From Flavobacterium sp. 83 (lineage in GTDB: Bacteria > Bacteroidota > Bacteroidia > Flavobacteriales > Flavobacteriaceae): a DNA stretch of 64,000 bases. Of the stretch, positions 24,038 to 32,522 are shown one piece after another. The stretch is taken from positions 2,666,001 through 2,730,000 of the forward strand of contig NZ_JQMS01000001.1 in assembly GCF_000744835.1 (NCBI RefSeq). Direction: 5' to 3'. The notes beneath the pieces were generated by a model that saw only the letters and a list, made by a program, of their open reading frames with translations, had not been told where the DNA came from and made no database searches. Numbering within the stretch: the first letter of the stretch is position 1; the number at the start of each line of letters is the position of its first letter. Made by a program: the position numbers and the translations under genes.

Positions 24038-26071
24038 TTATTTAGCAGCAGGAATAATATCAATTATTACGGTACGATTGTAAAAACGTTCTTCTGGAGT
24101 TTTGTTTTCAAAAGGAGATTTATTTTCGTCTTCTCCATATCCAAGTACTTCAAATTTCACGTCGTTTCTACCAGATTTAGATAGACTACTTTCAAGAATA
24201 CTTTTAACATCATTAGCACGAGCTAGAGACAAATCTTGATTATGTACTTCTTCACCTATAATATCAGTATGACCATGAATTGTAACTGTTGCTCCAATAG
24301 GGATTTTTGGTGTTACTACTTCAGTAAGGTATTTTTCATAGATAGTTATTGCTTTAGATTTATTAAATTCATAAATAATACTATATCTCGTACCTTCTTC
24401 CATTTTTGCAGGAGTCCAAAGTACTATGTGTACTGGAGTTTCGTTCTCTACAATTTTACCACTTTTGGTTTGACCAATCATTTTTACTTTGTAATTACCT
24501 TCTGGACGACTACCTAAAATTGATTTTCCAGGAATACTTACTTCCTCTTGTGTATAAGGTCCAAAAGCTTGTACTTTTCCTTGTTCATCAGCTATTTGTA
24601 ATGACCATGAAGATAAAGCTTCGTTTGCTCCTTTATTATTGAAAGTAACATAGCTTTCAGCTGGTGCTTCTTGTAGAGGAACAATTTGTACAGGTTTCAA
24701 TTGCGCATCAGGACCGCTTTGAAATTCCATTAACAAATCTGGAGAAGTGCTTTCGATTGAAACTCTGCGATCTCCTTCACGTAACAGTTCTAATTCAAGT
24801 GTCCCACCTGGTTGTTCTGATGGAATATTAGGTTTGTTTTGGCCTTTAGTAGTTATTCTGGAAGGATTTATTGCAAAGACATTGACCAAGTAGGTTTTGA
24901 TAGATTCTGATAAAGCAAGACCATCTTCAGGACCTTTTTCTGATGAGCCCACCAAAGTAATTGTCGATGAAGGATTTTTTTGCATACGATCTCCAAGGAT
25001 GTTTAAAACATTATAATAAACAATCATTTGTCTTTTTGAACGGTCTGACAAGTTTTTTGGAGCAAAAACTTCCAATTGGTCTTCTTTGAAGTCTTTAACT
25101 TGATCTTTATTCAATATAACATACCGATTTGGGATTTCAGTTGATCCTACATTAAAAAACACATAGTTTCTAAGTGGGAATATTTCAGTCATTCTTCGTT
25201 CACCAGGAACATTACTTGGCGAGTTTACAGAAAACTGAACTTCAGGATCCTTCAATAGATCTGTTGATTCTTGGATATTATGTCCTTGTCCCATTTTTAG
25301 GGCTATACCTGCTCTAAGAGTTGTTATGTTCCATGTTTCTGTTGAACGTGGATTTTGACCAAAATAAGGCTGAAAAGCAACAAAAGGGGATAGTACAAAC
25401 TGTGTCTTATTTGTATCAGATGAAAGAGGAATATCATAACCGGCTCCAATTTGCATTGAAATAATAGTTTTTTTGACATCACTTAAATCACCTGTTACTG
25501 CAGGACTTGGTACTTGATCCGGATATGCAGGATTGATTCCTAATTGATACGTAAATGATTTATCCATATTGAAAGCCAAACGTGGTCCACCATAAAGATA
25601 AAAATTAGATTTAAAAGGAGCGAAGCGTAAACTAGGTTCCACAGTAATATAACTTACGTTTGTAGATAAATCTGCCGGACAGTCACATGGAGTAACAATT
25701 TGGTCAAAAGTTCCTTTGCGATTATCATATCCAGCTTGAAGCATTACACCCCATCTGGAATCAGCAGGGCGATATTCTAAAAGTGGTGCTATGAAAAGTC
25801 CCACACCATTTCCATCATGAAAAGCAGCTGGAGGGGTAAAATCAGCATTCAATTGTTGGGTAGAGCCACGATAAAAATTAAAATTGGCACCGCCTGCAAC
25901 TCCAAAGTACCATGAAGGTTTTGTGTACTTGAGTACTTGAGTTTCTTGAGATTGAATAGGAGTTTGAATACTTAACCACGTCAAAGAGACTAATAAAAGA
26001 CCTTTGATAGGCAAGCTATTAGGGGACCAAGCTAGGCGTAATCCCTTTTTTAAATTAGTTTTAATGTTCAT
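24038..26071 (-). CDS. OmpA-family outer-membrane protein
   Basis: The protein has 677 residues. An unusually long N-terminal leader (signal helix about 22-42, ending QSQE) precedes a beta-barrel-like domain (about 50-260, SWYFGVAGGANFNFYRG, LYGGPRLAFNMD). Next come a degenerate OmpA-like segment (about 360-430), a beta-sandwich region, and a C-terminal OmpA peptidoglycan-binding domain (about 570-675) with TIHGHTDIIGEEVHNQDLSLARA and the usual Arg in NRTVIIDI. It should tie the outer membrane to the cell wall. It lies 79 bp after the ice-binding/Ig lipoprotein gene, so it may share that gene's regulated promoter. Confidence 0.88.
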   Translation of the reverse strand: MNIKTNLKKGLRLAWSPNSLPIKGLLLVSLTWLSIQTPIQSQETQVLKYTKPSWYFGVAGGANFNFYRGSTQQLNADFTPPAAFHDGNGVGLFIAPLLEYRPADSRWGVMLQAGYDNRKGTFDQIVTPCDCPADLSTNVSYITVEPSLRFAPFKSNFYLYGGPRLAFNMDKSFTYQLGINPAYPDQVPSPAVTGDLSDVKKTIISMQIGAGYDIPLSSDTNKTQFVLSPFVAFQPYFGQNPRSTETWNITTLRAGIALKMGQGHNIQESTDLLKDPEVQFSVNSPSNVPGERRMTEIFPLRNYVFFNVGSTEIPNRYVILNKDQVKDFKEDQLEVFAPKNLSDRSKRQMIVYYNVLNILGDRMQKNPSSTITLVGSSEKGPEDGLALSESIKTYLVNVFAINPSRITTKGQNKPNIPSEQPGGTLELELLREGDRRVSIESTSPDLLMEFQSGPDAQLKPVQIVPLQEAPAESYVTFNNKGANEALSSWSLQIADEQGKVQAFGPYTQEEVSIPGKSILGSRPEGNYKVKMIGQTKSGKIVENETPVHIVLWTPAKMEEGTRYSIIYEFNKSKAITIYEKYLTEVVTPKIPIGATVTIHGHTDIIGEEVHNQDLSLARANDVKSILESSLSKSGRNDVKFEVLGYGEDENKSPFENKTPEERFYNRTVIIDIIPAAK

Positions 26072-26102
26072 ATTTTTTTATTTTGATTGTTTCTTTTTTA
26101 TA

Positions 26103-26122
26103 ATCCCGCCTTACGACGGGAT
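26103..26122 (-). terminator. Weak hairpin between the Ig/ice-binding and OmpA genes
   Basis: ATCCCG/CGGGAT form a 6-bp stem with an 8-nt loop. No real T tract follows on the minus strand, so at most it attenuates readthrough into ompA. Confidence 0.35.
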
Positions 26123-26150
26123 GAAATCATTTATTTGTAAAATCTTAAAT

Positions 26151-27929
26151 TTAGTTAGCAGGTACATTAATAGTTGTATTTACCATAGTAACTGAAGCAA
26201 CAAGGGAAATAGCTCTACCATTTAATACTGTTTGTGCAGCATTTCCTGCTGTTGAGAAGGTAACTCCAGCAGATGCGATAATCGTACCAGTCATTACTCC
26301 ACCACCAGCGCCATTGATAACCGCTTGACTGCCTACGTACCAATAAACATTTTTAGCTAAAGCTCCATTGACCAATTTAACACTTTTAGCACCTGTTGGG
26401 CCAGCAATTCCTACTGTTAAGCCAGCTGCTGTTTGAAAAATCCAAACTGCATTAGCATCGCCTTTGGCATCTAAAGTTAAATCTCCATTTGATATTTTAA
26501 AAGTACCGCTTGCTGATTTATAAATCCCTGGTGCTAATACTAAGTTTCCTAGCTCACCTGCTCCGGGATCGATTCCTCCTGGTTTTGAAGCTGGAGAAAT
26601 ACTGATATAAGCTGCATTTGCATCAATTAGTCCCTGAGTTGCAATTGCTTCAGATGTAGCTGTTCCTGGTGCAGGCGGAGCCGTATATATTCCACCAGAT
26701 ACAAGTCCTTTATTTAAAGGTGTTTCTGTATAGACTGCAGCCGATAGGCCATCGTGGAATCCAGTTATTAAAGTAGAAGCTGCAGTAGTTCCGATACGTC
26801 CATTAATTACGGTATTTAAACCCTGATTAGTGATTCCTGCATTTCCTCCAAAAACTCCAAAATATAGACCGCTAGCAGCTGTTGGAGCAGGAGTAACAAT
26901 TGCTGCATTCACTGTAGTGAAATCCCATACATAATTGTTAGCCATTGGAATACCTAGTGAACTTTTAGCACCCGTTGTAATGGTTGCTCTATAAGTAAGT
27001 CCTGTGTCTAACGGATTAACTGGGTTAAATGAAGCCGTTGTACCTGAATAAGTAACTACACCTGGAATTACTGTTGTACCTTGTTTTAAAGTAAAAGTTG
27101 CAGTACTAATAGTTAAAGGATCCATAACTATGCTAAATTTAGCTGTAACAGTTTTGTTTAAATTAACTCCTGTTGCATTATCAAGAGGGTCTGTGGTGGT
27201 TACTGTAGGAGCTATTGCTGTTGTGAAACTCCATACGTAATTACCAGCCAATGATGTTCCTTCTAAATTTTTAGCACCATTAGTTATGGTAACAGTATAG
27301 ATTGTATTGTCTATCAATGGAGTTGTAGGTGTAAAAGATACTGTTGATCCAGTATAAGTAATTGCCCCACTAACTGTATTTGTTCCTCGTTTTACAATAA
27401 AAGTAGTGTTATTTAAAGTCAAAGGATCCATTGGTACACTGAATGTTGCCGTAATTGTTTTATTCAGAACAACGTTTATTTCATTGGCAATAGGGTCTGT
27501 AGAAGTTACCACTGGTACTAATATCATTCCTGTAGTGAATGTCCATGTATAATCGGTTTGAAGTGCATTACCCGTTAAGTCTTTTACTCCAGTTTTAATT
27601 CTACCTGTGTAGGTTGTATTAGGTTTAAGAGGACTTGTTGGAGTAAATGTTGCTGTTGTTGCGCTGTAAGCAATAGTACCAGTAATGGCTGTACCGCCAG
27701 CTTCAGTAACAGTAAAAGTAGCCGCGTTAATCGTTGAGGCATTCATCGCTTCATTAAATGTTGCAGAAATAACTTGCCTGAAAGGAACTCCTAATGCACC
27801 ATTAAGCGGTACAGTAGAGGAAACTACTGGACAAACACCAACAATCTCTTGGAAATCGTCTTTTGCACAGCCAGAAATTAATGCAATAAATAGTATTGCA
27901 AAGGTTAATAGTAAATTTTTAGTTTTCAT
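26151..27929 (-). CDS. Lipoprotein with three Ig-like (Big_5) domains and a DUF3494 ice-binding domain
   Basis: The protein has 592 residues from the ATG at 27929. A lipoprotein signal (LFIALISGC, Cys about 20) is followed by three SbsA-type Ig repeats of about 100 residues (30-340), each with the signature STVPLNGA/TDPIANE/TDPLDNA...ATFS and a closing YTWTFTT. The C-terminal DUF3494 domain (about 355-590) has ASGLYFGVFGGNAGITNQG, TSEAIATQGLIDANAAY, APGIYKSASG and VYWYVGSQAVINGAGG. DUF3494 proteins bind ice in cold-adapted microbes, but many Bacteroidota copies are adhesin-like. An ATG 13 codons further upstream is in frame but lies on the -7 box, so I reject it. Confidence 0.87.
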   Translation of the reverse strand: MKTKNLLLTFAILFIALISGCAKDDFQEIVGVCPVVSSTVPLNGALGVPFRQVISATFNEAMNASTINAATFTVTEAGGTAITGTIAYSATTATFTPTSPLKPNTTYTGRIKTGVKDLTGNALQTDYTWTFTTGMILVPVVTSTDPIANEINVVLNKTITATFSVPMDPLTLNNTTFIVKRGTNTVSGAITYTGSTVSFTPTTPLIDNTIYTVTITNGAKNLEGTSLAGNYVWSFTTAIAPTVTTTDPLDNATGVNLNKTVTAKFSIVMDPLTISTATFTLKQGTTVIPGVVTYSGTTASFNPVNPLDTGLTYRATITTGAKSSLGIPMANNYVWDFTTVNAAIVTPAPTAASGLYFGVFGGNAGITNQGLNTVINGRIGTTAASTLITGFHDGLSAAVYTETPLNKGLVSGGIYTAPPAPGTATSEAIATQGLIDANAAYISISPASKPGGIDPGAGELGNLVLAPGIYKSASGTFKISNGDLTLDAKGDANAVWIFQTAAGLTVGIAGPTGAKSVKLVNGALAKNVYWYVGSQAVINGAGGGVMTGTIIASAGVTFSTAGNAAQTVLNGRAISLVASVTMVNTTINVPAN

Positions 27930-27965
27930 TTTTTTTGATTTTAGGGGATTAAATGTTTTATATCG

Positions 27966-28030
27966 CAAAGGTTGGTTAGTTACTGACTTTAAGTATTATA
28001 CAATTAGAAGTATAACTTGTGAAATTCACA
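27966..28030 (-). promoter_or_regulatory. Regulon site 1: promoter of the Ig/ice-binding gene
   Basis: Read on the minus strand: TGTGAATTTCACAAG (distal half), ATTGTATAAT (proximal half), 21 bp, then the -7 box AACCTTTG at 27973-27966, 36 bp before the chosen ATG. Confidence 0.7.
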
Positions 28031-28279
28031 TATTTAAAATGTTAAAATTTATTCAATATATTGATAATCAGATATTTGAATCTTTATATTTGTTAAAAAA
28101 ATGTTAGAACAAATAATTTATACCGTAAAATAAGGGTATAAATTGCTTAAATTTTTTGCGACAAAATACGTTTAAGGGAAAAAAAATGGAGGATATGGTT
28201 AGTTGGCAAACTAATAAAAATCGGTGATGCCAATTCAAAACTGAAGATTAATTTTCTAGCAGTTTTAAATTATATAATA

Positions 28280-28313
28280 AAAAAGGGTCTAACTTTTTTA
28301 AAAAGTCAAACCC
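28280..28313 (-). terminator. Terminator after the coiled-coil H-box gene
   Basis: On the minus strand GGGTTTGACTTTTT pairs with AAAAAGTTAGACCC with one mismatch and is followed by T6. The remaining sequence between 28031 and 28374 holds nothing else I can recognise. Confidence 0.75.
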
Positions 28314-28374
28314 CTATATTTTTAAAATTTACATACTCTTTAGGATAGAGTCATAAAAATTGTATGTATTAATT

Positions 28375-29250
28375 TTATTTATTTTCAATTTTATTTTTTC
28401 CTTTTTCACCCAAATTAGAAATATATTCAGTAAGTTCTTGTGTGAAAGAATCGAGTACTAAAGCAGATTGTAAGATCAAATTTGTATATTCTTTTAGTTC
28501 ATTTGGAGAATTTATCTCCTGTTCCAGCAATAACGATAACCCGAGAATATTAGCAATGGGTTGTCTCACTTTATGCGAGGTTATAAACATCAAATGCTCT
28601 AATCCGTTGATGTATTCTTTTTGATATTGTTGTGCTTTTTTAAGTTCTAAATTGATTTTAATTAAATCAATTGCTCTTTTTTCTTTTTCTTTATTTTGAT
28701 AAGCAAGTTCTTTATTGGCAATAATTAATTCGATTGCTCGTTTTTCTTTTTCATCATTTTGAAATACCAGTTCCTCATTGGCAATTGCTAATTCAGCGGC
28801 TCTTTTTTCTTTTTCATCATTTTGAAATACTAGTTCTTCATTGGCAATAACTAATTCTGCGGCACGTTTCTCTTTTTCTTTATTTTGATAAGCAAGTTCT
28901 TCATTGGCAATAATTAATTCAATTGCTCGTTTTTCTTTTTCTTCATTTTGAAATACCAGTTCTTCATTGGCGATGACTAATTCAGCGGCTCTTTTTTCTT
29001 TTTCTATGTTTTGAAAGGCTAGTTCTTCATTGGCGATGACTAATTCAGCGGCTCGTTTCTCTTTTTCCAAATTTTGATAAGCAAGTTCTTCATTGGCAAT
29101 AACTAATTCTGCAGCACGTTTCTCTTTTTCCAAATTTTGATAAGCAAGTTCAATATTAGCAATAACTAATTCAGCAGCTCGTTTTTCTTTTTCATCGTTT
29201 TGAAAAATAAGTTGTTTGTTAGTTATTATTAGCGTTTCTTTTTTTATCAT
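28375..29250 (-). CDS. Coiled-coil repeat protein with histidine-kinase H-box but no ATPase domain
   Basis: The protein has 291 residues. Residues 20-208 are nine copies of a 21-residue unit of the form EKEKRAAELVIANEELAYQN, predicted to be a continuous coiled coil (three heptads per unit). The C-terminal 80 residues resemble a HisKA dimerisation helix pair: FITSHKVRQPIANILGLSLL with His about 228, then ELKEYTNLILQSALVLDSFTQEL. No HATPase, PAS or membrane segment is present, so it cannot be a kinase on its own. The same repeat occurs in the hybrid kinases at 55548-59135 and 61090-64000, so it may form mixed coiled coils with them or relay phosphate. It has its own terminator. Confidence 0.8.
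   Translation of the reverse strand: MIKKETLIITNKQLIFQNDEKEKRAAELVIANIELAYQNLEKEKRAAELVIANEELAYQNLEKEKRAAELVIANEELAFQNIEKEKRAAELVIANEELVFQNEEKEKRAIELIIANEELAYQNKEKEKRAAELVIANEELVFQNDEKEKRAAELAIANEELVFQNDEKEKRAIELIIANKELAYQNKEKEKRAIDLIKINLELKKAQQYQKEYINGLEHLMFITSHKVRQPIANILGLSLLLEQEINSPNELKEYTNLILQSALVLDSFTQELTEYISNLGEKGKNKIENK
28660..29193 (-). repeat. Nine 63-bp tandem repeats (coding)
   Basis: The unit encodes EKEKRAAELVIANEELAYQN plus one residue. Copies differ mainly at codon third positions and at AYQ/VFQ/AFQ. The repeats lie in frame in the coiled-coil H-box gene. Confidence 0.92.
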
Positions 29251-29375
29251 TTTGTCAATTTTTAATTTAAAGCCTTTACGTTTTTTTTGCTTAGCTATAA
29301 ATTTATTTTAAGTATGAAAAAAGATTTCTTCTGCAATTAAATGCAATCGTTATTTGGAGAGTGACCTGTTTAAAT

Positions 29376-29714
29376 TTAGACCTTTATATTATCAGAATGC
29401 TTTGTTACCACATTAGTGACTACAAATTGTAATAATGTCCCTAATAGTCTTTTTATTGGATTATGAGAAGAGCCTAACAATACTTTTTTTGTCAAATAAC
29501 CTGTAGACATTCCAATGGCATTACTAATTAAGTTCCCTTTTATCTCAGATGAAGTTGTTATTTCGCTAAAAACACTTTTAATGATGTTTAAAGGTTTTAA
29601 ACTTTCATAAGTTAATTCAAACTGTTGTTTTAAAGAGATTAATTCTATGGCTTGTTTGTTTTCTAATAAAACGATAGCTTCGTTAAGCTTATCGGTTTCG
29701 TTGCTTTTTTTCAT
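29376..29714 (-). CDS. Conserved small protein of the YtxH/holin-like operon
   Basis: The protein has 112 residues and no named family that I recognise. It has a helical N-terminal part (NEAIVLLENKQAIELISLKQQFELTYESL), then a glycine-containing amphipathic or hydrophobic stretch (NLISNAIGMSTGYLTKKVLLG, RLLGTLLQFVVTNVV) that could lie on the membrane. It overlaps the holin-like gene by 4 bp (ATGA), so the two are translationally coupled and probably work together in envelope stress. Confidence 0.65.
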   Translation of the reverse strand: MKKSNETDKLNEAIVLLENKQAIELISLKQQFELTYESLKPLNIIKSVFSEITTSSEIKGNLISNAIGMSTGYLTKKVLLGSSHNPIKRLLGTLLQFVVTNVVTKHSDNIKV

Positions 29715-30064
29715 CCTATTTTTTTATTAAGCATTTTAGTGATAATGAAATTACTGATAGGGGTTTTAATCCATTGATCCTTAAAAGTGTATAGTATAAT
29801 TGAAACTAGAAAATAAGCACTTCCTACGATAAAAAAGCCTAAATATGGTTTTCCCATTAATTCACCTATCCATAAAGAGAGACCAATATTAGTAAGCAGA
29901 ACAAACATTACAACAACAATAGCTACGGTTAATCTGGAAAGTAGAGAGGATAAAACATCTGCTGATGTATCAATTGCATTAAGCTTTACCAATTCAGCGG
30001 TTGTTCTTGTATAGTTCTCCGCTTTTTCAAAAAGCGTTTCTATTGTTGTTGCATAGTTGTCCAT
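29711..30064 (-). CDS. Holin-like (actinobacterial Phage_holin_3_6-type) membrane protein
   Basis: The protein has 117 residues: a helical N-terminus (MDNYATTIETLFEKAENYTRTTAELVKLNAID), then two transmembrane helices (about 45-68 and 75-95), and a short positively charged tail. This matches the PF07332-type putative holins that commonly occur as chromosomal stress genes. There are no phage genes around, so a lytic role is not suggested. It lies between the YtxH-like gene and a small overlapping gene. Confidence 0.75.
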   Translation of the reverse strand: MDNYATTIETLFEKAENYTRTTAELVKLNAIDTSADVLSSLLSRLTVAIVVVMFVLLTNIGLSLWIGELMGKPYLGFFIVGSAYFLVSIILYTFKDQWIKTPISNFIITKMLNKKIG

Positions 30065-30121
30065 AATTTAATTTTAATTGAGATTATAGTTTAGAAATTT
30101 TAATGAATTGACTGCTTCAAT

Positions 30122-30400
30122 TTAGATTTCTAATTTTTGAATTTCCTTTTTTGTTTTTTCTAATTTGTCTTTTCCTGCTGATAGCAGATCTTGACCTTCT
30201 AACCATATATCTTCATATTTTTTAGATACTGTGCCTAATAAATTATCATATTTATCTTTTAAGTCATCAGCATAATCATTGCCTTTACTTAAGATTCTTT
30301 TTCTTGTTTTCTTTCCTTTTTCCGGAGCAAATAATATACCCATTAATGCACCTGCTGCAAGACCACCTAATACTCCTAATATTACTTTATCTGTTTTCAT
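30122..30400 (-). CDS. YtxH domain protein
   Basis: The protein has 92 residues. One N-terminal transmembrane helix (VILGVLGGLAAGALMGILFAP, about 6-26) is followed immediately by the YtxH signature EKGKKTRKRILSKG and a long charged helix (KDKYDNLLGTVSKKYEDIW). YtxH proteins are small general-stress membrane proteins of unknown mechanism. It is second in the operon after the 50-residue lmo0937-like gene (31 bp spacing). Confidence 0.85.
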   Translation of the reverse strand: MKTDKVILGVLGGLAAGALMGILFAPEKGKKTRKRILSKGNDYADDLKDKYDNLLGTVSKKYEDIWLEGQDLLSAGKDKLEKTKKEIQKLEI

Positions 30401-30431
30401 AGTTAATTTTTTTGTTTTTAAATATTGATTT

Positions 30432-30584
30432 TTATAATCTTCGCCCTTGAATCAGTCTTAAAATTATTGCAATTATTGCAATTACTAATAATATGTGTAT
30501 AATAGATCCTGCACTGTATGCAAAGAATCCAATTGCCCAAAAAATAATTAATATTACTGCTAATGTGTAAAGAAGATTGCTCAT
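30432..30584 (-). CDS. Lmo0937-family small membrane protein (50 aa)
   Basis: The 50 residues start MSNLLYTLAVILIIFWAIGF and contain two hydrophobic helices separated by FAYSAGSIIHILL, ending in the basic tail RLIQGRRL. This is the pattern of the lmo0937/DUF5670 family of tiny stress-induced membrane proteins. It heads the YtxH/holin-like operon; a possible -7 box lies 43 bp upstream, the same distance as in the regulon promoters nearby. Confidence 0.8.
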   Translation of the reverse strand: MSNLLYTLAVILIIFWAIGFFAYSAGSIIHILLVIAIIAIILRLIQGRRL

Positions 30585-30626
30585 GATTTCTGTTTTTTAA
30601 TGATTAGTATTTAAAATGTTATTTAG

Positions 30627-30634
30627 TAAAGTTA
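30627..30634 (-). promoter_or_regulatory. Possible -7 box of the lmo0937/YtxH operon
   Basis: It reads TAACTTTA on the minus strand, 43 bp before the ATG. The upstream sequence at the regulon-element position (30656-30686) matches that element poorly. Confidence 0.35.
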
Positions 30635-30725
30635 AAATAAAATAAAACGTAATGTATTGTTTTTCAGTGTTTTGTGTGATATTTTTTTTTAACGTAATCT
30701 GAAATTTATTCTATTATTTTTTTGA

Positions 30726-31361
30726 TTAAAATGAAAAAGCTGCGTAAAAACTTAAGACACTGTTTTTAGCATCTGGAGAAGTGAAATTACTACTGGTATT
30801 ATCTTTACCAATTTTGGTTAATCCATAATTGTAACGAACTCCAAAACTTACTGGTTCTAAATCAAGTCCCACACCTCCTGCAAGACCTGCATCAAAGCGA
30901 TTGAAGTCATCAGTGTTAATGTTATTTTCAAAATTATAACTGCCGTTATTTGATTTGTTAGTAGTTTTTCCGCTAATTAAGTAAGCAGCATAAGGGCCTG
31001 CATGTATATTGAAATTCTTTGTAACGTTTACAACTAATAAAATAGGTACTTCAATATAATCTAATTTAAATTGTGCAGTTCCGCTTACTAATGCATTGTT
31101 GTAAACAAGTTCGGCTCCTTTTCCTGTATAAGAAATTTCGGGTTGAATAGCTATAAAATTTGATACTGGTAATTTAGCAAAGAAACCTGCATTAAAGCCT
31201 GTCAATACATTGTTGTCATCTACATTATCGGTGTAAAGGTTAGAGAAATTCACACCACCTTTAATACCAAATTTAGGTACATTTTCTTGAGCTTTTACTC
31301 CTGTGAAAGCCATGAAAGTTAGGATTAGTGAAGCTGAGATTAATATTCTTGATTTTTTCAT
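30726..31361 (-). CDS. Porin-family outer-membrane beta-barrel protein
   Basis: The protein has 211 residues: signal peptide (about 1-24, ending GVKAQE), then a small PorT/OmpX-like barrel of about eight strands beginning PKFGIKGGVNFSNLYTD and continuing with GFNAGFFAKLPV, FAIQPEISYTGKGAEL, FNIHAGPYAAYLISG and VSFGVRYNYGLTKIG, ending NSVLSFYAAFSF. It is an outer-membrane structural or adhesive protein; pore activity is not implied. It has regulon site 2 as its promoter. Confidence 0.85.
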   Translation of the reverse strand: MKKSRILISASLILTFMAFTGVKAQENVPKFGIKGGVNFSNLYTDNVDDNNVLTGFNAGFFAKLPVSNFIAIQPEISYTGKGAELVYNNALVSGTAQFKLDYIEVPILLVVNVTKNFNIHAGPYAAYLISGKTTNKSNNGSYNFENNINTDDFNRFDAGLAGGVGLDLEPVSFGVRYNYGLTKIGKDNTSSNFTSPDAKNSVLSFYAAFSF

Positions 31362-31404
31362 TTTTGTTTCTTTAAATTTAATTTATAGTGTAATTTCTAT
31401 CTTA

Positions 31405-31470
31405 CAAAGGTCAGCACGATAACAGCGAAAAGTGTTACAATACTTTCTGTATAATTTACATTATTCACAC
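31405..31470 (-). promoter_or_regulatory. Regulon site 2: promoter of the porin-family gene
   Basis: Minus strand: GTGTGAATAATGTAA, GTATTGTAAC, 21 bp, -7 box GACCTTTG, 44 bp before the ATG. Confidence 0.72.
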
Positions 31471-31530
31471 TTTCTTGAATGATTATGAGTTATTTAAGGT
31501 TTTGTTGCAGTAGGGGGAAATTAAAATAAC

Positions 31531-31560
31531 AAAAGGCGAGTTAAATAAAACTCGCCTTTT
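31531..31560. terminator. Bidirectional hairpin
   Basis: AAAAGGCGAGTT/AACTCGCCTTTT form a 12-bp perfect stem with a 6-nt loop. It probably ends the CsbD transcript on the minus strand. The stretch from 31561 to 31779 shows no gene or other signal. Confidence 0.8.
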
Positions 31561-31779
31561 AATGATGTGTATTGTTATTTATTTTAAATTAGAAGCTAAT
31601 AAATTGTTTTTTTACTGTAATTTTAGTTTTTATGTTGGGAGTAAAGAAATTATTCCCCTTTTATTATTCAAACTAGGGCAATCAGGTTATTCCGTCTTGA
31701 GTTATTTTATGTGATTAGACAAGTTATTAATTTATGAGAAATAGCTGTAAATAAATTGGATGTTTATACTATAATTGAT

Positions 31780-31965
31780 TTACAGGTTTTTAATAACGGT
31801 CAGTAATTCTTCTTTAGTTTTGCCTAATTTTATTTGTAGTTTTCTGATCATTTCGTCTTTCATACTTTCCTTAAAAAGTAAATCATTATCAGTTAAAGCG
31901 GCAAATTTTTGTTTCAATTTTCCTTTTTGCTCTTCCCAATTTCCTTCTAGTTCTATACTGTCCAT
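31780..31965 (-). CDS. CsbD-like stress protein
   Basis: The 61 residues match the CsbD fold: LEGNWEEQKGKLKQKFAALTDNDLLF at the N-terminus (the GNW..QKGKLK signature) and a second helix KDEMIRKLQIKLGKTKEELL. CsbD proteins are small, abundant general-stress proteins of unknown mechanism; in Bacillus the namesake depends on the stress sigma factor. It is monocistronic with regulon site 3 directly upstream. Confidence 0.88.
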   Translation of the reverse strand: MDSIELEGNWEEQKGKLKQKFAALTDNDLLFKESMKDEMIRKLQIKLGKTKEELLTVIKNL

Positions 31966-32006
31966 TGCTATTGTATTTATGTGTTGAAAAAATATTCACC
32001 ACGTTA

Positions 32007-32072
32007 CAAAGTTGAGGGAGTAAGCGTCAAAATGAATTATATAATTGCAGTGAAGATTTGCAATATTCACAG
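32007..32072 (-). promoter_or_regulatory. Regulon site 3: promoter of the CsbD gene
   Basis: Minus strand: CTGTGAATATTGCAA, ATTATATAAT, 21 bp, -7 box CAACTTTG, 42 bp before the ATG. Confidence 0.75.
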
Positions 32073-32109
32073 ATTACTGACAAGAAGTAGTTTTTTAAAC
32101 AAATAATAA

Positions 32110-32505
32110 TTAATTATCTTCTTCGTCTAGTTCTTTTATTTTTTCAGCTAATTCGCTGTATTCTTTTGAAAGTTCTGTGATTTCTTTTTCAGTTTTTACG
32201 TCAGCGTTCAATACAGCATTACTGGCAGTTTCATGAGATGAAACTAATTCATTTACTTTTAAATGTAATGAAGCTGAAAATCGGTTAAATGATTTTTGGA
32301 TAATAAATAAACTTAAAAAGGTAACTCCAAAAATAATATCTCCAATGATTTGATGTATATCCATTGTTGTAAATAGATTATTAATCCACCACCAAAGCAC
32401 TAAGCATAGTGCAAAAATAAATGTAATAGGATTGCCAAGTATAGCTGTTACTGTTGAGGTCAGTTTTTCAAAAAGCTGTTCCAAACGGCTGTATATCTTC
32501 ATCAT
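32110..32505 (-). CDS. Low-affinity iron permease-family membrane protein
   Basis: The protein has 131 residues: two transmembrane helices (about 27-45 and 52-70; NPITFIFALCLVLWWWINN and DIIFGVTFLSLFIIQKS), followed by a cytoplasmic helix with KVNELVSSHETASNAVLNAD and an acidic tail (ELDEEDN). This corresponds to the small PF04120 family, named after yeast Fet4, but iron transport has not been shown for bacterial members. It follows a 73-residue gene by 17 bp. Confidence 0.8.
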   Translation of the reverse strand: MMKIYSRLEQLFEKLTSTVTAILGNPITFIFALCLVLWWWINNLFTTMDIHQIIGDIIFGVTFLSLFIIQKSFNRFSASLHLKVNELVSSHETASNAVLNADVKTEKEITELSKEYSELAEKIKELDEEDN

Positions 32506-32522
32506 AAAAAATATTTACAGGT

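Noticed and set aside
27930..27968. Longer N-terminus for the Ig/ice-binding lipoprotein
   Set aside because: The upstream ATG overlaps the -7 box of regulon site 1, and the lipoprotein signal starts at the later ATG.
29711..30064. Prophage signal from a holin-like gene
   Set aside because: No other phage genes are nearby; this holin-like family is common in chromosomal stress operons with YtxH.
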